From Oscillospiraceae bacterium (lineage in GTDB: Bacteria > Bacillota > Clostridia > Oscillospirales > CAG-272): a stretch of 64,000 nt of DNA. The notes below the pieces were generated by a model. The model made no database searches and was not told the DNA's origin. It saw nothing but the letters and a program-made list of their open reading frames with translations. Location: NCBI GenBank assembly GCA_022009675.1, contig CP091718.1, positions 1,426,001 to 1,490,000 on the forward strand, read 5' to 3'. The translations under genes were made by a program, and so were the position numbers. Of the stretch, positions 38,699 to 52,659 are shown in pieces (position 1 is the stretch's first letter; every line of letters begins with the position of its first letter).

Positions 38699-38727
38699 TT
38701 GACAAAACATGCATAATAGATTATAAT
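38699..38727 (+). promoter_or_regulatory. SigA promoter for the repeat-containing surface protein
   Basis: TTGACA (38699-38704), 17-bp spacer, TATAAT (38722-38727). The remaining gap 38462-38856 holds two divergent promoters and no gene. Confidence 0.9.
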
Positions 38728-38856
38728 GATTGGTGGCTGTTTTTGTAGAAAGCAAGCAGGGATTCGCGAAAAATCCGGCGTGCGGGCATTGTGAAGACAA
38801 AGGGCATGGAGATTGTTCGGAATCCACAAAAAAGGTAGAGGAGCGTATCCTGAAAA

Positions 38857-41437
38857 ATGAAACGTCTGTTGAAACATCTGCTGCCTGCTATGCTGGCGTT
38901 GTGTATGATGCTGTCTTGCCTGACCCTGCTTGTGGGGGCGGCGGTGGATGACGCAGGGCGTCCGATCCTGAGTGTCAAGCTATACACCCCGCGCGGAACA
39001 GCCGTGGATGCGTCCGTGACGGTCGGAGAGCTGACCGCGGGTGAGCAGTCAGCGGCGACGGCAGTGAAAAAGAAATATTCGGCATTGGGCGCTGTTTGCC
39101 TGGAGGAGGCAAGTCTGCGCTACAACTGTCATTCCTACGCGTGGGTGGAACGGGATACGGAACTGACGTCCTGCTGGGTCGATTCGGTCGGTGCGTTCAT
39201 CCAGGATGGCAGCTATGTCCGTATCGCGGAACCGGAAGTCGGCTGTATAGTTGTATATTACAAGACGATGTCGATTGATCTTGTGACCATTCACGCGGAC
39301 GGCAGTGAGACCTCGGAATCCATAATCTACCTCCGCTCCCTGTCCCATTCCGGCGTCGTGACGGCGGTTCCGACGGGATCCAGGCAGCTGTCCGATATTA
39401 CGGTCGAGTCCAAGTGGGGCAGGGCAGGACTGTTCCGTCACAAGGGCGATGTCTGCCCCTACGTGATGGAAGAGGATCTCGCCGAAAGATGGCTCAGCGA
39501 TACGCAGGTCATGCGCGGGCGCGACGGCTTCAGCGGCGTGGAGTACTACCGCTTCAATGCGGACAACTACCGCGGACTGCTCCTGCAGGATGCGGCGACT
39601 CAGCCCTCCGTCAGCATCCGGAACGGTCTTTGGCGCGACACGGACGGCGAGATACGCTACTATGTGCAGAACGAAGCGCAGTTTGTGGGACTCGTCTCGG
39701 ACAGCAACGGCGCCTACTACTACATAGATGAAACAAAAAAGGCGGTCCGCGGCGAGTCGCGCCGTGTCGACCGTTTCCGCGCCAACCGGCTTCTGCCGGT
39801 CGGAACGTGGTCCTTCGGTGAGGACGGCGCCATGACCAATGCGCCCACCCTGCTCGCCGGGGACGATATGCTGAACAGGGCTGATCCGGCTGGCGAACGG
39901 CACTGTCCAGTATCTGCAGAACGGCGAACCGACTTTTGCCGGGCTGGTGCGCAGTGATGCGGGCGATTACTACTTCATCGGTCCCTCCAAGCGGGCACTG
40001 TCCAACATAACCTACACTTTCCCGACGAAGTACACCAACGGGCTGTTGCCCGCCGGAACCTATACCTTTGACAGCACGGGCAAGATCGCTCAGCTGCCGG
40101 AACTGCTGGCAGGCGATGACTACCGGAACGGACTCGTCCGGATGCCGGACGGCAAGGTGCAGTATTTCCGGAACGGACAGCCGACATTTGCAGGTCTTTT
40201 GAAGAGCAATGCGGGCGACTACTACTTTATCGACCCCACCGGACAGGCAGTCCGGAACAGGGAGTATGCCTTCTCGGCGCAGTATGCCAACGGACTGCTG
40301 CCCGCCGGAACCTATATCTTTGACAGCACGGGCAAGATCGCACAACTGCCGGAGTTGCTCGGCGGGGAGAGCTTGGTCAACGGGCTGATCCGCCTGCCGG
40401 ACAACAGCGTGCAGTACCTGAAGGACGGCGTGCCGACCTTTGCGGGGCTTGTCCGGAGCAATGTGGGCGACTACTACTTTATCGGCACCTCCAAGCGTGC
40501 CGTGACCGGAGTGCGCTACACCTTTGCGGCTTCGTATACCAACGGACTGCTTCCCGCCGGTACCTACACCTTTGACGGCGCGGGAAAAATGACGCAGGTG
40601 CCGGTTCTGCTTGCCGGGACTGACTTTATGAACGGTCTGGTGCGACTGCCGGACGGAAAGGTGCAGTACTACGTAGACGGCAAGAACACCTTTGCCGGAC
40701 TGGTTCGGAGCGACGCGGGCGACTACTACTTCATCGGTCCCTCCAAGCGTGCCGTGACAGATACGACCTATACCTTCCCCGACACCTACTCCAACGGACT
40801 GCTGCCTGCCGGAACCTATACGTTTGACGGTACGGGCAGGATCACGCAGCTGCCGGAACTGCTCGGCGGTACGGACTTCATGAACGGGTTGGTGCGCCTG
40901 CCCGACGGCACGGTGCAGTATTTCGTGGACGGCACGGCAACCGCCGCCGGATTGGTACGGAGCAACGCGGGCGATTACTACTTCATTGACTATACCCTGC
41001 AGGCTGTCAGGAACAGACGCTATGCCTTCAGCCGGCTGAAAGCCAACGGATTGCTGCCTGCCGGAACCTATACGTTTGACGGTACAGGCAGGATCACGCA
41101 GCTGCCGGAACTGCTCAGCGGGCAGGATTGCCTGAACGGTCTGGTGCGGATGCCGGACGGCAAGGTGCAGTTCTTTGAGAACGGCGTGGCGGCTGCCGCC
41201 GGACTGGTGCAGAGCGACGCGGGCGATTACTATTTCATCGGTAACACCAAGCGCGCCACGATGAACGCGACCTGCAACATCAGCGAGGAGGAGACCAACG
41301 GGCTGCTGCCTGCCGGAACCTACATGACCGACGGGATGGGCAGAGTCATCGTGAACACGACGGAAGCGGTTGAAACCGAAACGGAAACAGTTGAAACCGA
41401 AACGGGAGCGGCTGAAACCGAGCAGGAAGCCGCATAA
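38857..41437 (+). CDS. Secreted cysteine-peptidase-like protein with seven 84-residue repeats, frame-broken
   Basis: About 859 residues after repair. A signal peptide (LLPAMLALCMMLSCLTLLVGAA) leads to an N-terminal domain (about 45-240) with YNCHSYAWV, VGCIVVYY, RSLSHSGVVTAV and ESKWGRAGLFRH. This Cys...His layout resembles NlpC/P60- or CHAP-like peptidases, and the Cys of NCH and the His of SHSG would be the catalytic pair. Seven repeats follow (about 252 to the end), each with NGLVRLPDG, VQY, FAGLVRS, GDYYFI and LLPAGTYTFD; they look like cell-wall-binding repeats. A Glu/Thr-rich tail (ETETVETETGAAETE) ends the protein. The frame breaks at 39876-39880, one base extra. Confidence 0.78.
39610..41355 (+). 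repeat. Seven 252-bp repeats encoding a wall-binding-like module
   Basis: The period is 84 residues, for example from MLNGLIRLANG to YRNGLVRMPDG to LVNGLIRLPDN. The first unit is the most diverged and the later ones are most alike (FMNGLVRLPDG in two units). Differences between units rule out a simple assembly repeat. Confidence 0.9.
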
Positions 41438-41448
41438 AAAAACAGAAC

Positions 41449-41501
41449 AGCAATGACCCGGACAGCGGCGGCGCAGAGCGCGCGTTGTCCGGGCGCTGTT
41501 T
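41449..41501 (+). terminator. Intrinsic terminator after the surface peptidase gene
   Basis: CAGC and CCCGGACA pair with TGTCCGGG and GCTG, followed by TTT. The T tract is short. Confidence 0.65.
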
Positions 41502-41525
41502 CGTACAGGAGGGAAGGCAAGCAGT

Positions 41526-42134
41526 ATGGGTAAGAAAAGCAACGCGGGGCGCAGTCGCAGAGCGCACGCCGCGACCGTGGCGTGTCTGGCATTGACCGTA
41601 TGCCTGCTGGTCACGGGGACGGCAGGATGCAGAAAATCTCCGGACAGGGACGGGAATTTTTTTGAAGTTCGGCTGCGGACTCAGGCGACGGCGGCAGGGG
41701 AAAGCGCCAGCCTGAACACGGTGGATCTGTCGCAGGTCATCGGCATCAGCTATATGCCGCGCATCCTGTCCAGCAACCGCTGGCAGCTGGAGAGCGACCG
41801 GGATCGGGAAGCCTTCGCATCCCTGCTGACAGACGTTCCCTTCACCCGTCTGACCGACGGGGATACCCCGGCAGATGATCCGGCTGTGTCGGAGCGGGTG
41901 CAGCCGATTGTGGAGAAGGGACTGCTGTTTTCCTACACCGTCCGGGATCGGAAAACGGAAGGAACCGTTTACATCGCCCCGGACGGGCAGGCGTGCTGGT
42001 TCACCAGCGACGGCGCCGACGTGTACCTCGCCGAGCCGGGCAGTGTGGCATATGCGGAGGCGCAGTCGTTGGGCTTCCGGCTGATGTACGGCGATCTGCT
42101 GCCCGAAGGCATCGGGACGGAGACGGCACCGTGA
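41526..42134 (+). CDS. Small lipoprotein, unknown function
   Basis: A 202-residue product with a basic N-terminus, hydrophobic stretch (TVACLALTVCLLVTG) and a lipobox-like TAGC (Cys about 36). The rest shows VIGISYMPRILSSNRWQLESDRD and YIAPDGQACWFTSDG. I do not recognise a family. AGGAGGGAAGG precedes the ATG. It overlaps or nearly abuts trmO downstream. The frame is intact. Confidence 0.72.
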   Translation: MGKKSNAGRSRRAHAATVACLALTVCLLVTGTAGCRKSPDRDGNFFEVRLRTQATAAGESASLNTVDLSQVIGISYMPRILSSNRWQLESDRDREAFASLLTDVPFTRLTDGDTPADDPAVSERVQPIVEKGLLFSYTVRDRKTEGTVYIAPDGQACWFTSDGADVYLAEPGSVAYAEAQSLGFRLMYGDLLPEGIGTETAP

Positions 42135-42169
42135 GCCGCCCGGATATCGGCGGGACGGAGCAGGGCATC

Positions 42170-42853
42170 ATGACCGTGCGTCCCATTGCGCACATCCGGA
42201 CAGACTTCCCGGAAAAGTTCGGCATTCCGCGCCAGAGCGGGCGCGTCCCCGATCTGGAGGCGCGGATTGTCTTTGAACCGCCCTACCGTAACCCGGACGC
42301 ACTGCGGGGGCTGGAGGGCTTCTCGCACCTCTGGCTGTTGTGGCAGTTTTCCGCGGCACTGCGCGGCGACGGGGAGTGGCAACCCATGGTGCGTCCGCCG
42401 CGCCTCGGCGGGAATACCCCGATGGGCGTGTTCGCCACGCGCTCGCCCTTCCGTCCCAACCCGATCGGTCTGTCCTCCGTGCGGCTCTGCCGCATTGACT
42501 ATGACGGCGCGGATGCACCCACGCTCACGGTGGCAGGTGCAGACCTGATGGACGGCACGCCGCTTTACGATATCAAGCCCTACCTTGCCTATACCGACAG
42601 CCATCCGGAGGCGACGGGGGGATTTGCACAGAACGCACTTGATCACCGGTTGCGCGTGCATTGTCCGCCCGCCCTGCTGGACTGTCTGCCGGAACGCAAG
42701 CGGGCGTCCCTGCTTGCCGTGCTGGCGGAGGATCCGCGCCCGTCCTACCAGCACGACCCGGAGCGGCTCTACGGGCTGTTCTTTGCCGGCTTCAATGTGG
42801 AATTCACCGTGGACGGCGACGACCTATACGTGTTGGGAATGCAGGCGCGCTGA
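42170..42853 (+). CDS. trmO: tRNA t6A37 methyltransferase TrmO
   Basis: TrmO methylates N6-threonylcarbamoyladenosine at position 37 of certain tRNAs, using SAM. The 227-residue protein starts MTVRPIAHIRTDFPEKFGIPRQSG, where family members usually begin, and contains FEPPYRNPDALRGLEGFSHLWLLW, GVFATRSPFRPNPIGLS and DLMDGTPLYDIKPYLAYTD. A GTG at 42131, overlapping the stop of the previous gene (GTGA), would add 13 residues and cannot be excluded. The frame is intact. Confidence 0.93.
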   Translation: MTVRPIAHIRTDFPEKFGIPRQSGRVPDLEARIVFEPPYRNPDALRGLEGFSHLWLLWQFSAALRGDGEWQPMVRPPRLGGNTPMGVFATRSPFRPNPIGLSSVRLCRIDYDGADAPTLTVAGADLMDGTPLYDIKPYLAYTDSHPEATGGFAQNALDHRLRVHCPPALLDCLPERKRASLLAVLAEDPRPSYQHDPERLYGLFFAGFNVEFTVDGDDLYVLGMQAR

Positions 42854-42965
42854 GCGGGCAAAGCGCTACAATCGGATAACACCCGGCGGGCAGACGGTTT
42901 ACGGGCGGTCTGTCCGCCCGTATTTGTTTAATTTGGACAAATTCGGAAAATTCGAGCGAAAACCC

Positions 42966-42994
42966 TTGACAAACCGTTACTTTTGTGATAAAAT
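42966..42994 (+). promoter_or_regulatory. SigA promoter for rpoBC
   Basis: TTGACA (42966-42971), 17-bp spacer, TAAAAT (42989-42994). Confidence 0.87.
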
Positions 42995-43346
42995 GACAAA
43001 CTGCATTATAATCGCCAGCCGTATGGGACGCCGCGCTTGCGTTGCGGTTCCCGGACTGGCAATCCGTCGGCGCTTGTGCATTCTGACGAAGGCGCGCGTC
43101 ACGGCGAACCGGCTCTCCGGAGCCGATCATGGGTGTGACCGAGGCATTTGCCGTGCCCCGGGTGGTTTCCCTGTCCTAACCGCCTGCGAGGTCCCGCCCT
43201 TTTTGTGCCGTGACCGTCTTCCGCTCGCTATGCCCCACTCCGGCGGCGGCAGAGGAGGGAAGGGGATACCGCACTGTCCGGCGGATCCGCCGTGCCTCCC
43301 TGCCCCCGCATCTCCCGATCATGAAAGAATGGAGTGATTGTTGTAC
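42995..43346 (+). other. Long GC-rich leader upstream of rpoB
   Basis: About 345 nt of transcribed leader with no recognisable gene. rplJ and rplL, which usually lie here, are absent. Several inverted patches (for example CGGCTCTCCGGAGCCG near 43108, GGCGGATCCGCC near 43278) suggest structure. I see no T-rich terminator. Confidence 0.6.
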
Positions 43347-46300
43347 ATGATTCAACTGAAAGACCAGAAGCTCGGCGAGAACGTCCGGAAATCGTTTTTC
43401 CCGCACCCGCTTCAACCTGGAGCTGCCGGATCTGGTGGAGATCCAGACCCGCTCCTACGCCTGGTTCCTCCGGGAGGGACTGACCGAGGTCCTGCATGAG
43501 GTTTCCCCCATCGCCGACTTTTCCGGCAATCTGCTTGTCGAGTTCATCTCCTACACGCTGAGCGACAAGCCCAACTATCCTGTGGAGGAGTGCAAGGAGC
43601 GGGACGTCAACTACGCCGCGCCCCTCAAGGTCAACGTCCGGCTGACGAACAAGCAGACCGGCGAGGTCAAGCAGACGGATATTTTTATGGGCGAGTTCCC
43701 GCTCATGACCGAGACGGGCACCTTTGTCATCAACGGCGCCGAGCGCGTCATCGTGTCCCAGATCGTCCGTTCTCCCGGCATGTACTACGCCAGCGACATC
43801 GACAAGTCGGGTAAGCCGATCTTTTTCCGCGCAGGTCATCCCCTACCGCGGCGCATGGCTGGAGTACGAGACGGATGTCAACGGCGTGATGTACGTCCGG
43901 GTGGACAAGACCCGCAAGGTGCCGATCACCATGTTCATCCGCGCACTGGGCCCCGAGACCCGCGAGGAGGTCTATGAGCTGCTGGGTGAGGACGACCGGC
44001 TGAAGGTCACGTTCGAGAAGGACGAGTGCGAGAATCTTGCCGCCGAGAACCATACCACTGCCCATGTGGAGGCGCTCAAGGAGATCTACAAGAGACTGCG
44101 CCCCGGCGAGCCGCCACTGGTGGAATCCGCCGAGATGCTGATTAACAATTATTTCTTTGATCCGAAGCGGTACGACATTGCACCCGTGGGTCGGTACAAG
44201 TTCGACAAGAAGATGGCAATCTCCGGACGTATCACCGGGCAGGTGGCGGCAGACGATGTCATCTCTCCGCTGACCGGCGAGCTGCTCTGCACCGCCGGAA
44301 CGCCCATCAATTCCGAGCTGGCACTTGCCATCGAGCACGGCGGCGTCAACAGCATGAACGTCCGGCTGGAGAACGGGAACGTCGTCCGCGTGCTGTCCAA
44401 CAACACGCTGGAGCCGGAGTATATCATTGGTTGTGACCTGCATGACTGCGGCGTGCGCGAGAAGGTGCGCACCGCGATCCTGCAGGAGATCGTGGAGGCG
44501 TGCGGCGGTGACCTGGACGAGGTCAAGCGGCAGGTGCGCCTGCGTATTGCCGAGCTGTGCCCCAAGCACATCACAAAGGACGACATCTTTGCTTCCATCA
44601 GCTATATGCTGGATCTGGCAAACGGGATCGGCACCGTGGATGATATCGACCACCTCGGCAACCGCCGCATCCGTTCGGTCGGTGAGCAGCTGCAGAATCA
44701 GCTCCGCATCGGCTTTGCGCGGATGGATAAGATCATCAAGGAGCGCATGACCACGCAGGACAACGAGAAGCTGACCCCGCAGGCGCTGATCAACATCCGC
44801 CCGGTGGTTACGGCTATCCGCGAGTTCTTCGGCTCCTCGCAGCTCTCCCAGTTCGCTGACCAGAACAACCCGCTGGCGGAGCTGACGCACCGCCGCCGTC
44901 TGTCGGCGCTGGGTCCCGGCGGTCTGTCCCGTGACCGCGCTTCCTTTGACGTCCGTGATGTGCACTACACCCAGTACGGTCGTATGTGCCCCATCGAGAC
45001 GCCTGAAGGACCTAACATCGGTCTTATTTCCTACCTGACCACCTATGCCCGCATCAGCGAGTACGGCTTCATCGAGGCGCCATACCGCAAGGTGAAGCGC
45101 GTGTACGACGAGAACGGCAAGGTCACGGATCAGTATGTCACCGACGAGGTGGTCTATATGACCGCCGATGCCGAGGATCGGTATGTCGTGGCGCAGGCGA
45201 ACGAGCCGCTGGACGAGACCGGGCACTTCATCAACAAGAAGGTCACGGCGCGCGAAAAGACCGAGATCGCTTCCATCGATGCATCCAAGGTGGACTTCAT
45301 GGATGTGTCGCCTAAGATGGTCGTGTCGGTTGCGACGGCTATGATTCCCTTCCTGGAGAATGATGATAACACCCGTGCGCTGATGGGCGCCAACATGCAG
45401 AAGCAGGCAGTCCCGCTGATGGTCACGGACAGCCCCATTGTCGGCACCGGTATGGAGTTCAAGGCGGCAGTGGATTCCGGCGTCGTGATTACCGCAAAGC
45501 GCGGCGGACGCGTGGAGCACGTTGAGGCGGACAAGATCGTCATCGTGACCGATGACGGCTCCAAGGACGCATATACGCTCCGGAAGTTCCGCCGTACCAA
45601 TCAGGGAACCTGCTTCAATCAGCGTCCCGTCGTCCGGCGCGACCAGCTGATCAGTGCCGGTCAGGTCATTGCAGACGGTCCCGCAACCTATCACGGCGAG
45701 GTGTCGCTGGGTAAGAACGCGCTGATCGGATTCATGACGTGGGAGGGCTACAACTACGAGGACGCCGTCCTGCTGAACGAGCGTCTGGTGCGCGACGACG
45801 TGTACACGTCGCTCCACATCGAGGAGTATACGCACGAGGCACGCGACACCAAGCTGGGACCGGAGGAAATCACCCGCGAGGTGCCCAACGTCGGCGACGA
45901 TGTGCTGAAGGACCTCAACGCGGACGGTATCGTCAAGAAGGGTACCGAGGTACGCGCAGGGGATATCCTGGTCGGTAAGATTACGCCCAAGGGCGAAACC
46001 GAGCTGACTGCCGAGGAGCGGCTGCTCCGCGCCATCTTCGGCGAGAAAGCGCGTGAGGTGCGCGACACCTCCCTCCGCCTGCCGCACGGTGAGTCCGGCG
46101 TGGTGGTGGACGTGCGGGTGTTCTCCCGCGAGCAGAACGACGAGCTGCCTGCCTCGGTCAACAAGGTGGTCAAAGTCTATATCGCGCAGAAGCGCAAGAT
46201 ATCCGTCGGCGACAAGATGGCTGGTCGCCACGGAAACAAGGGTGTCGTGTCCCGCATCCTGCCGCCGGAGGATATGCCCTTCCTGCCCGACGGTACGCCG

Positions 46301-47344
46301 CTGGACATCGTGCTCAACCCGCTGGGCGTGCCTTCCCGTATGAATATCGGTCAGGTGCTGGAGGTGCACCTCGGCATTGCCGCCAAGCGGCTGGGCTGGA
46401 AGATCATGACTCCCGTGTTCGACGGTGCCAACGAGAAGGACATTTCCGAGTGCCTGCACATGGCGGATTACAGCCGCCCGCTGTTCGCCGGTGAGAATCC
46501 GGAGGGCAAGGAGCTGTTCGAGCTCGTCCGCCCGGACGAGCCGCACGACATTGATGTGGCACCGCGGCATGAGGGCGATACCCGCCACTGCTACCGCCGG
46601 CTGACGCCTGAACAGCGCGCGGATCCGGCATATATCGAGTCTCTGCGTCAGGCGGATACCCTGCGCCTGTTCGACGGCAAGACGATTCTGTATGACGGTC
46701 GCACCGGTGAGCCGTTTGATAACCCCGTCACCGTGGGTATCATGTACTACCTCAAGCTGCACCATCTGGTGGATGACAAGATCCACGCACGCTCCAACGG
46801 TCCGTACTCCCTGGTCACGCAGCAGCCTCTGGGCGGTAAGGCTCAGTTCGGCGGACAGCGTTTCGGAGAGATGGAGGTCTGGGCGCTGGAGGCATACGGC
46901 GCCGCGTATACGCTGCAGGAGATCCTGACCGTCAAGTCGGATGATATCAACGGACGGCGCAAGGCGTATGAGGCAATCATCAAGGGGCAGAACATCCCGA
47001 CGCCCGGCGTGCCGGAGTCCTTCAAGGTGCTGGTCAAGGAGCTGCAGGCGCTGGCACTGGATATTCGCGTGCTGAACCAGAACGGCGAGGAGGTCAACCT
47101 GTCTGCCCTGTGCAACGAGGACGACCAGCCTGCCTATCGCCGCCGTGCGCCGCGCACCGAGCGCGACCCGGACGAGGAGGATATCGAGCGCGCGACCGGT
47201 CAGTTCGTGGAGACGGGTGACCTGTCCGACTCCTACCTTGTGGAAAAGAACGAGATGAACCCGGAGGAGGAGTACAGCGACGAGACGGATTACGGCGCAG
47301 CCGAGCAGGACGGGGACGATCTGTCCGACGGCTACGACGAGTGA
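43347..47344 (+). CDS. rpoB: RNA polymerase beta subunit, two frame breaks
   Basis: Beta forms one pincer and much of the active centre of RNA polymerase. Repaired length is about 1,330 residues. Hallmarks: FFGSSQLSQFADQNNPLAEL and HRRRLSALGPGGL (rifampicin region), GPNIGLI, GEKAREVRDTSLRLPHG, GDKMAGRHGNKGVVS and PLGGKAQFGGQRFGEMEVWAL. Breaks: T5 at 43395-43399 (repair KSFSRTRFNLELPDL) and T5 at 43822-43826 (repair KPIFSAQVIPYRGAWLE), each one base extra. The protein ends in an acidic tail of about 60 residues (EEEYSDETDYGAAEQDGDD). ATG 43347 follows GGAGTGA. rpoC starts about 80 bp later. Confidence 0.97.
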
Positions 47345-47425
47345 TTCTGCCCGCTTCCGCATACCCGCCGCCGGGGAAGCCCCCGGCGCGGGATGCTCAA
47401 TAATTGAATGAATGGAGAAGAAACT

Positions 47426-51116
<3,691 letters not shown>

Positions 51117-51171
51117 GAGCCGGAACCCGGAATCGCCGCGCCTGTCGGGCAGGTTCCGGGGCACGGGCAGG

Positions 51172-51206
51172 GCAGGGAAGATCCCCGGAGGGGTCTTCCC
51201 TGCTTT
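51172..51206 (+). terminator. Terminator-like hairpin after rpoC
   Basis: GCAGGGAAGATCCCC pairs with GGGGTCTTCCCTGC (one mismatch), followed by TTTC. The gap 51117-51476 otherwise holds only the rpsL promoter and leader. Confidence 0.7.
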
Positions 51207-51313
51207 CTGCGTGCGGCGGCTTTTGCGGACGGAGCACTCCCGCCAAAGCGCGGCTTCCGACAAATGATTCTGTTGTGCAAAAGGGAGAAAATTCGGGGCA
51301 AAAGACTGCCCGC

Positions 51314-51342
51314 TTGACAAATTGTCCATCCTGTGCTATAAT
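51314..51342 (+). promoter_or_regulatory. SigA promoter for the str operon
   Basis: TTGACA (51314-51319), 17-bp spacer, TATAAT (51337-51342). Confidence 0.92.
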
Positions 51343-51476
51343 ATCCACGTTCGCGTTAATGGGGTATTTGTGCCCTGTTGACGCGGGAAATGAGGCAGTC
51401 CCACCCGTCCGGCGGTCACTCCGGCGGTGTGCCTGTATATAAACACCGAAATTCAGAAGAAGGAGGAAAAACAGGA

Positions 51477-51896
51477 ATGCCGACCCTTAACCAGCTTGTC
51501 CGTCAGGGACGCGCTGACAGAATGTACAAGTCCAAGGCTCCTGCACTGCAGAAGGGCTTCAACAGCCTGGAGAGCAGAGCCACCGACAAGTCCTCGCCCC
51601 AGAAGAGAGGCGTGTGCACGAAGGTCTCCACCATGACGCCGAAGAAGCCGAACTCCGCTATGCGTAAGTTTGCGAGAGTCCGTCTGACCAACGGCATGGA
51701 GGTTACGACCTACATCCCCGGCATCGGCCACAGCCTGCAGGAGCACTCTGTCGTGCTGATCCGCGGCGGTCGTGTCCGTGACCTGCCCGGCGTGCGGTAC
51801 CACATCATTCGCGGTACCCTTGACGCACAGGGCGTTGCAAACCGCAAACAGGGCCGTTCCAAGTACGGCGCAAAGGCTCCCAAGAAGAAGAAGTAA
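51477..51896 (+). CDS. rpsL: Ribosomal protein S12
   Basis: S12 sits at the decoding centre. The 139-residue protein starts MPTLNQLVRQGR at ATG 51477 after AAGGAGG; the longer open frame upstream lacks a site. It has CTKVSTMTPKKPNSAMRKFARVRL, the PKKPNS and RVRDLPGVRYHIIRG segments where streptomycin-resistance changes occur, and ends with a basic tail. A 241-bp spacer without genes follows before rpsG. Confidence 0.97.
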   Translation: MPTLNQLVRQGRADRMYKSKAPALQKGFNSLESRATDKSSPQKRGVCTKVSTMTPKKPNSAMRKFARVRLTNGMEVTTYIPGIGHSLQEHSVVLIRGGRVRDLPGVRYHIIRGTLDAQGVANRKQGRSKYGAKAPKKKK

Positions 51897-52137
51897 TTCC
51901 GATCTCCGGGAGGCGCGTCGGTTTTGCCGCGCAACGCACACTCCGCAGTGCGCCAAGAATGCGGAAGGGTAGAAAAGCAGTCGTTTTCTATACAACACCT
52001 GTGTGACCCGCTGATTTCTGTGTTTATATACCGGCGGCTACGCCGGACAGTCAGGCATCCACACAAGGCTCGTAAACAGAAGAATGCTTTTGAGTACCTA
52101 TGATTTCATTCATTACTAATGAAGGAGGGAAGTTACA

Positions 52138-52608
52138 GTGCCGAGAAGAGGTTCAATCTCGAAAAGAGATGTGTTGCCGGATCCGTTGTACAACTCCAAG
52201 CTGGTGACCAAGCTGGTGAACAACGTGATGTATGACGGCAAGAAGGGCGTCGCGCAGACTATCGTGTATGATGCGTTCAGCATCATCGCGGATAAGACGG
52301 GCGAGAACGCCCTGGAAGTTTTCCAGGCCGCGCTTGATAATATCAAGCCGGAGTTGGAGGTCAAGGCGCGCCGCGTCGGCGGTTCGACCTATCAGGTCCC
52401 GATGGACGTGCGCCCCGACCGTAAGCAGACGCTTGCTCTGCGTTGGCTGATCAGCTATGCCCGGTCCCGCTCCGAGCGGACTATGGCGGAGCGTCTCGCC
52501 GGCGAGATCCTGGACGCCAAGAACAGCATGGGCGGAGCCTTCAAGAAGAAGGAAGAAACCCATCGTATGGCGGAGGCGAACAAGGCGTTCGCACACTACA
52601 AGTATTGA
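52138..52608 (+). CDS. rpsG: Ribosomal protein S7
   Basis: S7 nucleates the head of the 30S subunit. The GTG start at 52138 follows AAGGAGGGA by 8 bases and gives 156 residues, the normal length. Family segments include RRGSISKRDVLPDPLYNS, NNVMYDGKKGVAQ, VGGSTYQVPMDVRP and LRWLISYARSRSERTMAERLA. fusA starts 51 bp later. Confidence 0.97.
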   Translation: MPRRGSISKRDVLPDPLYNSKLVTKLVNNVMYDGKKGVAQTIVYDAFSIIADKTGENALEVFQAALDNIKPELEVKARRVGGSTYQVPMDVRPDRKQTLALRWLISYARSRSERTMAERLAGEILDAKNSMGGAFKKKEETHRMAEANKAFAHYKY

Positions 52609-52659
52609 TCGGCGGGCAGTTGCCGCTGATCGGTCAATTCAAAACCAAGGAGTAAATCA

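Noticed and set aside
42995..43346. L10 leader regulating rplJL
   Set aside because: No rplJ or rplL follows, and I could not find the conserved kink-turn pattern by eye.
43748..47362. A 1,204-residue open frame antisense to rpoB, and similar long ones opposite rpoC (872) and rpsG/fusA/tuf (1,031)
   Set aside because: They mirror strongly codon-biased essential genes, have low-complexity His/Leu/Arg/Gln-rich translations and no ribosome sites; they are by-products of codon use.
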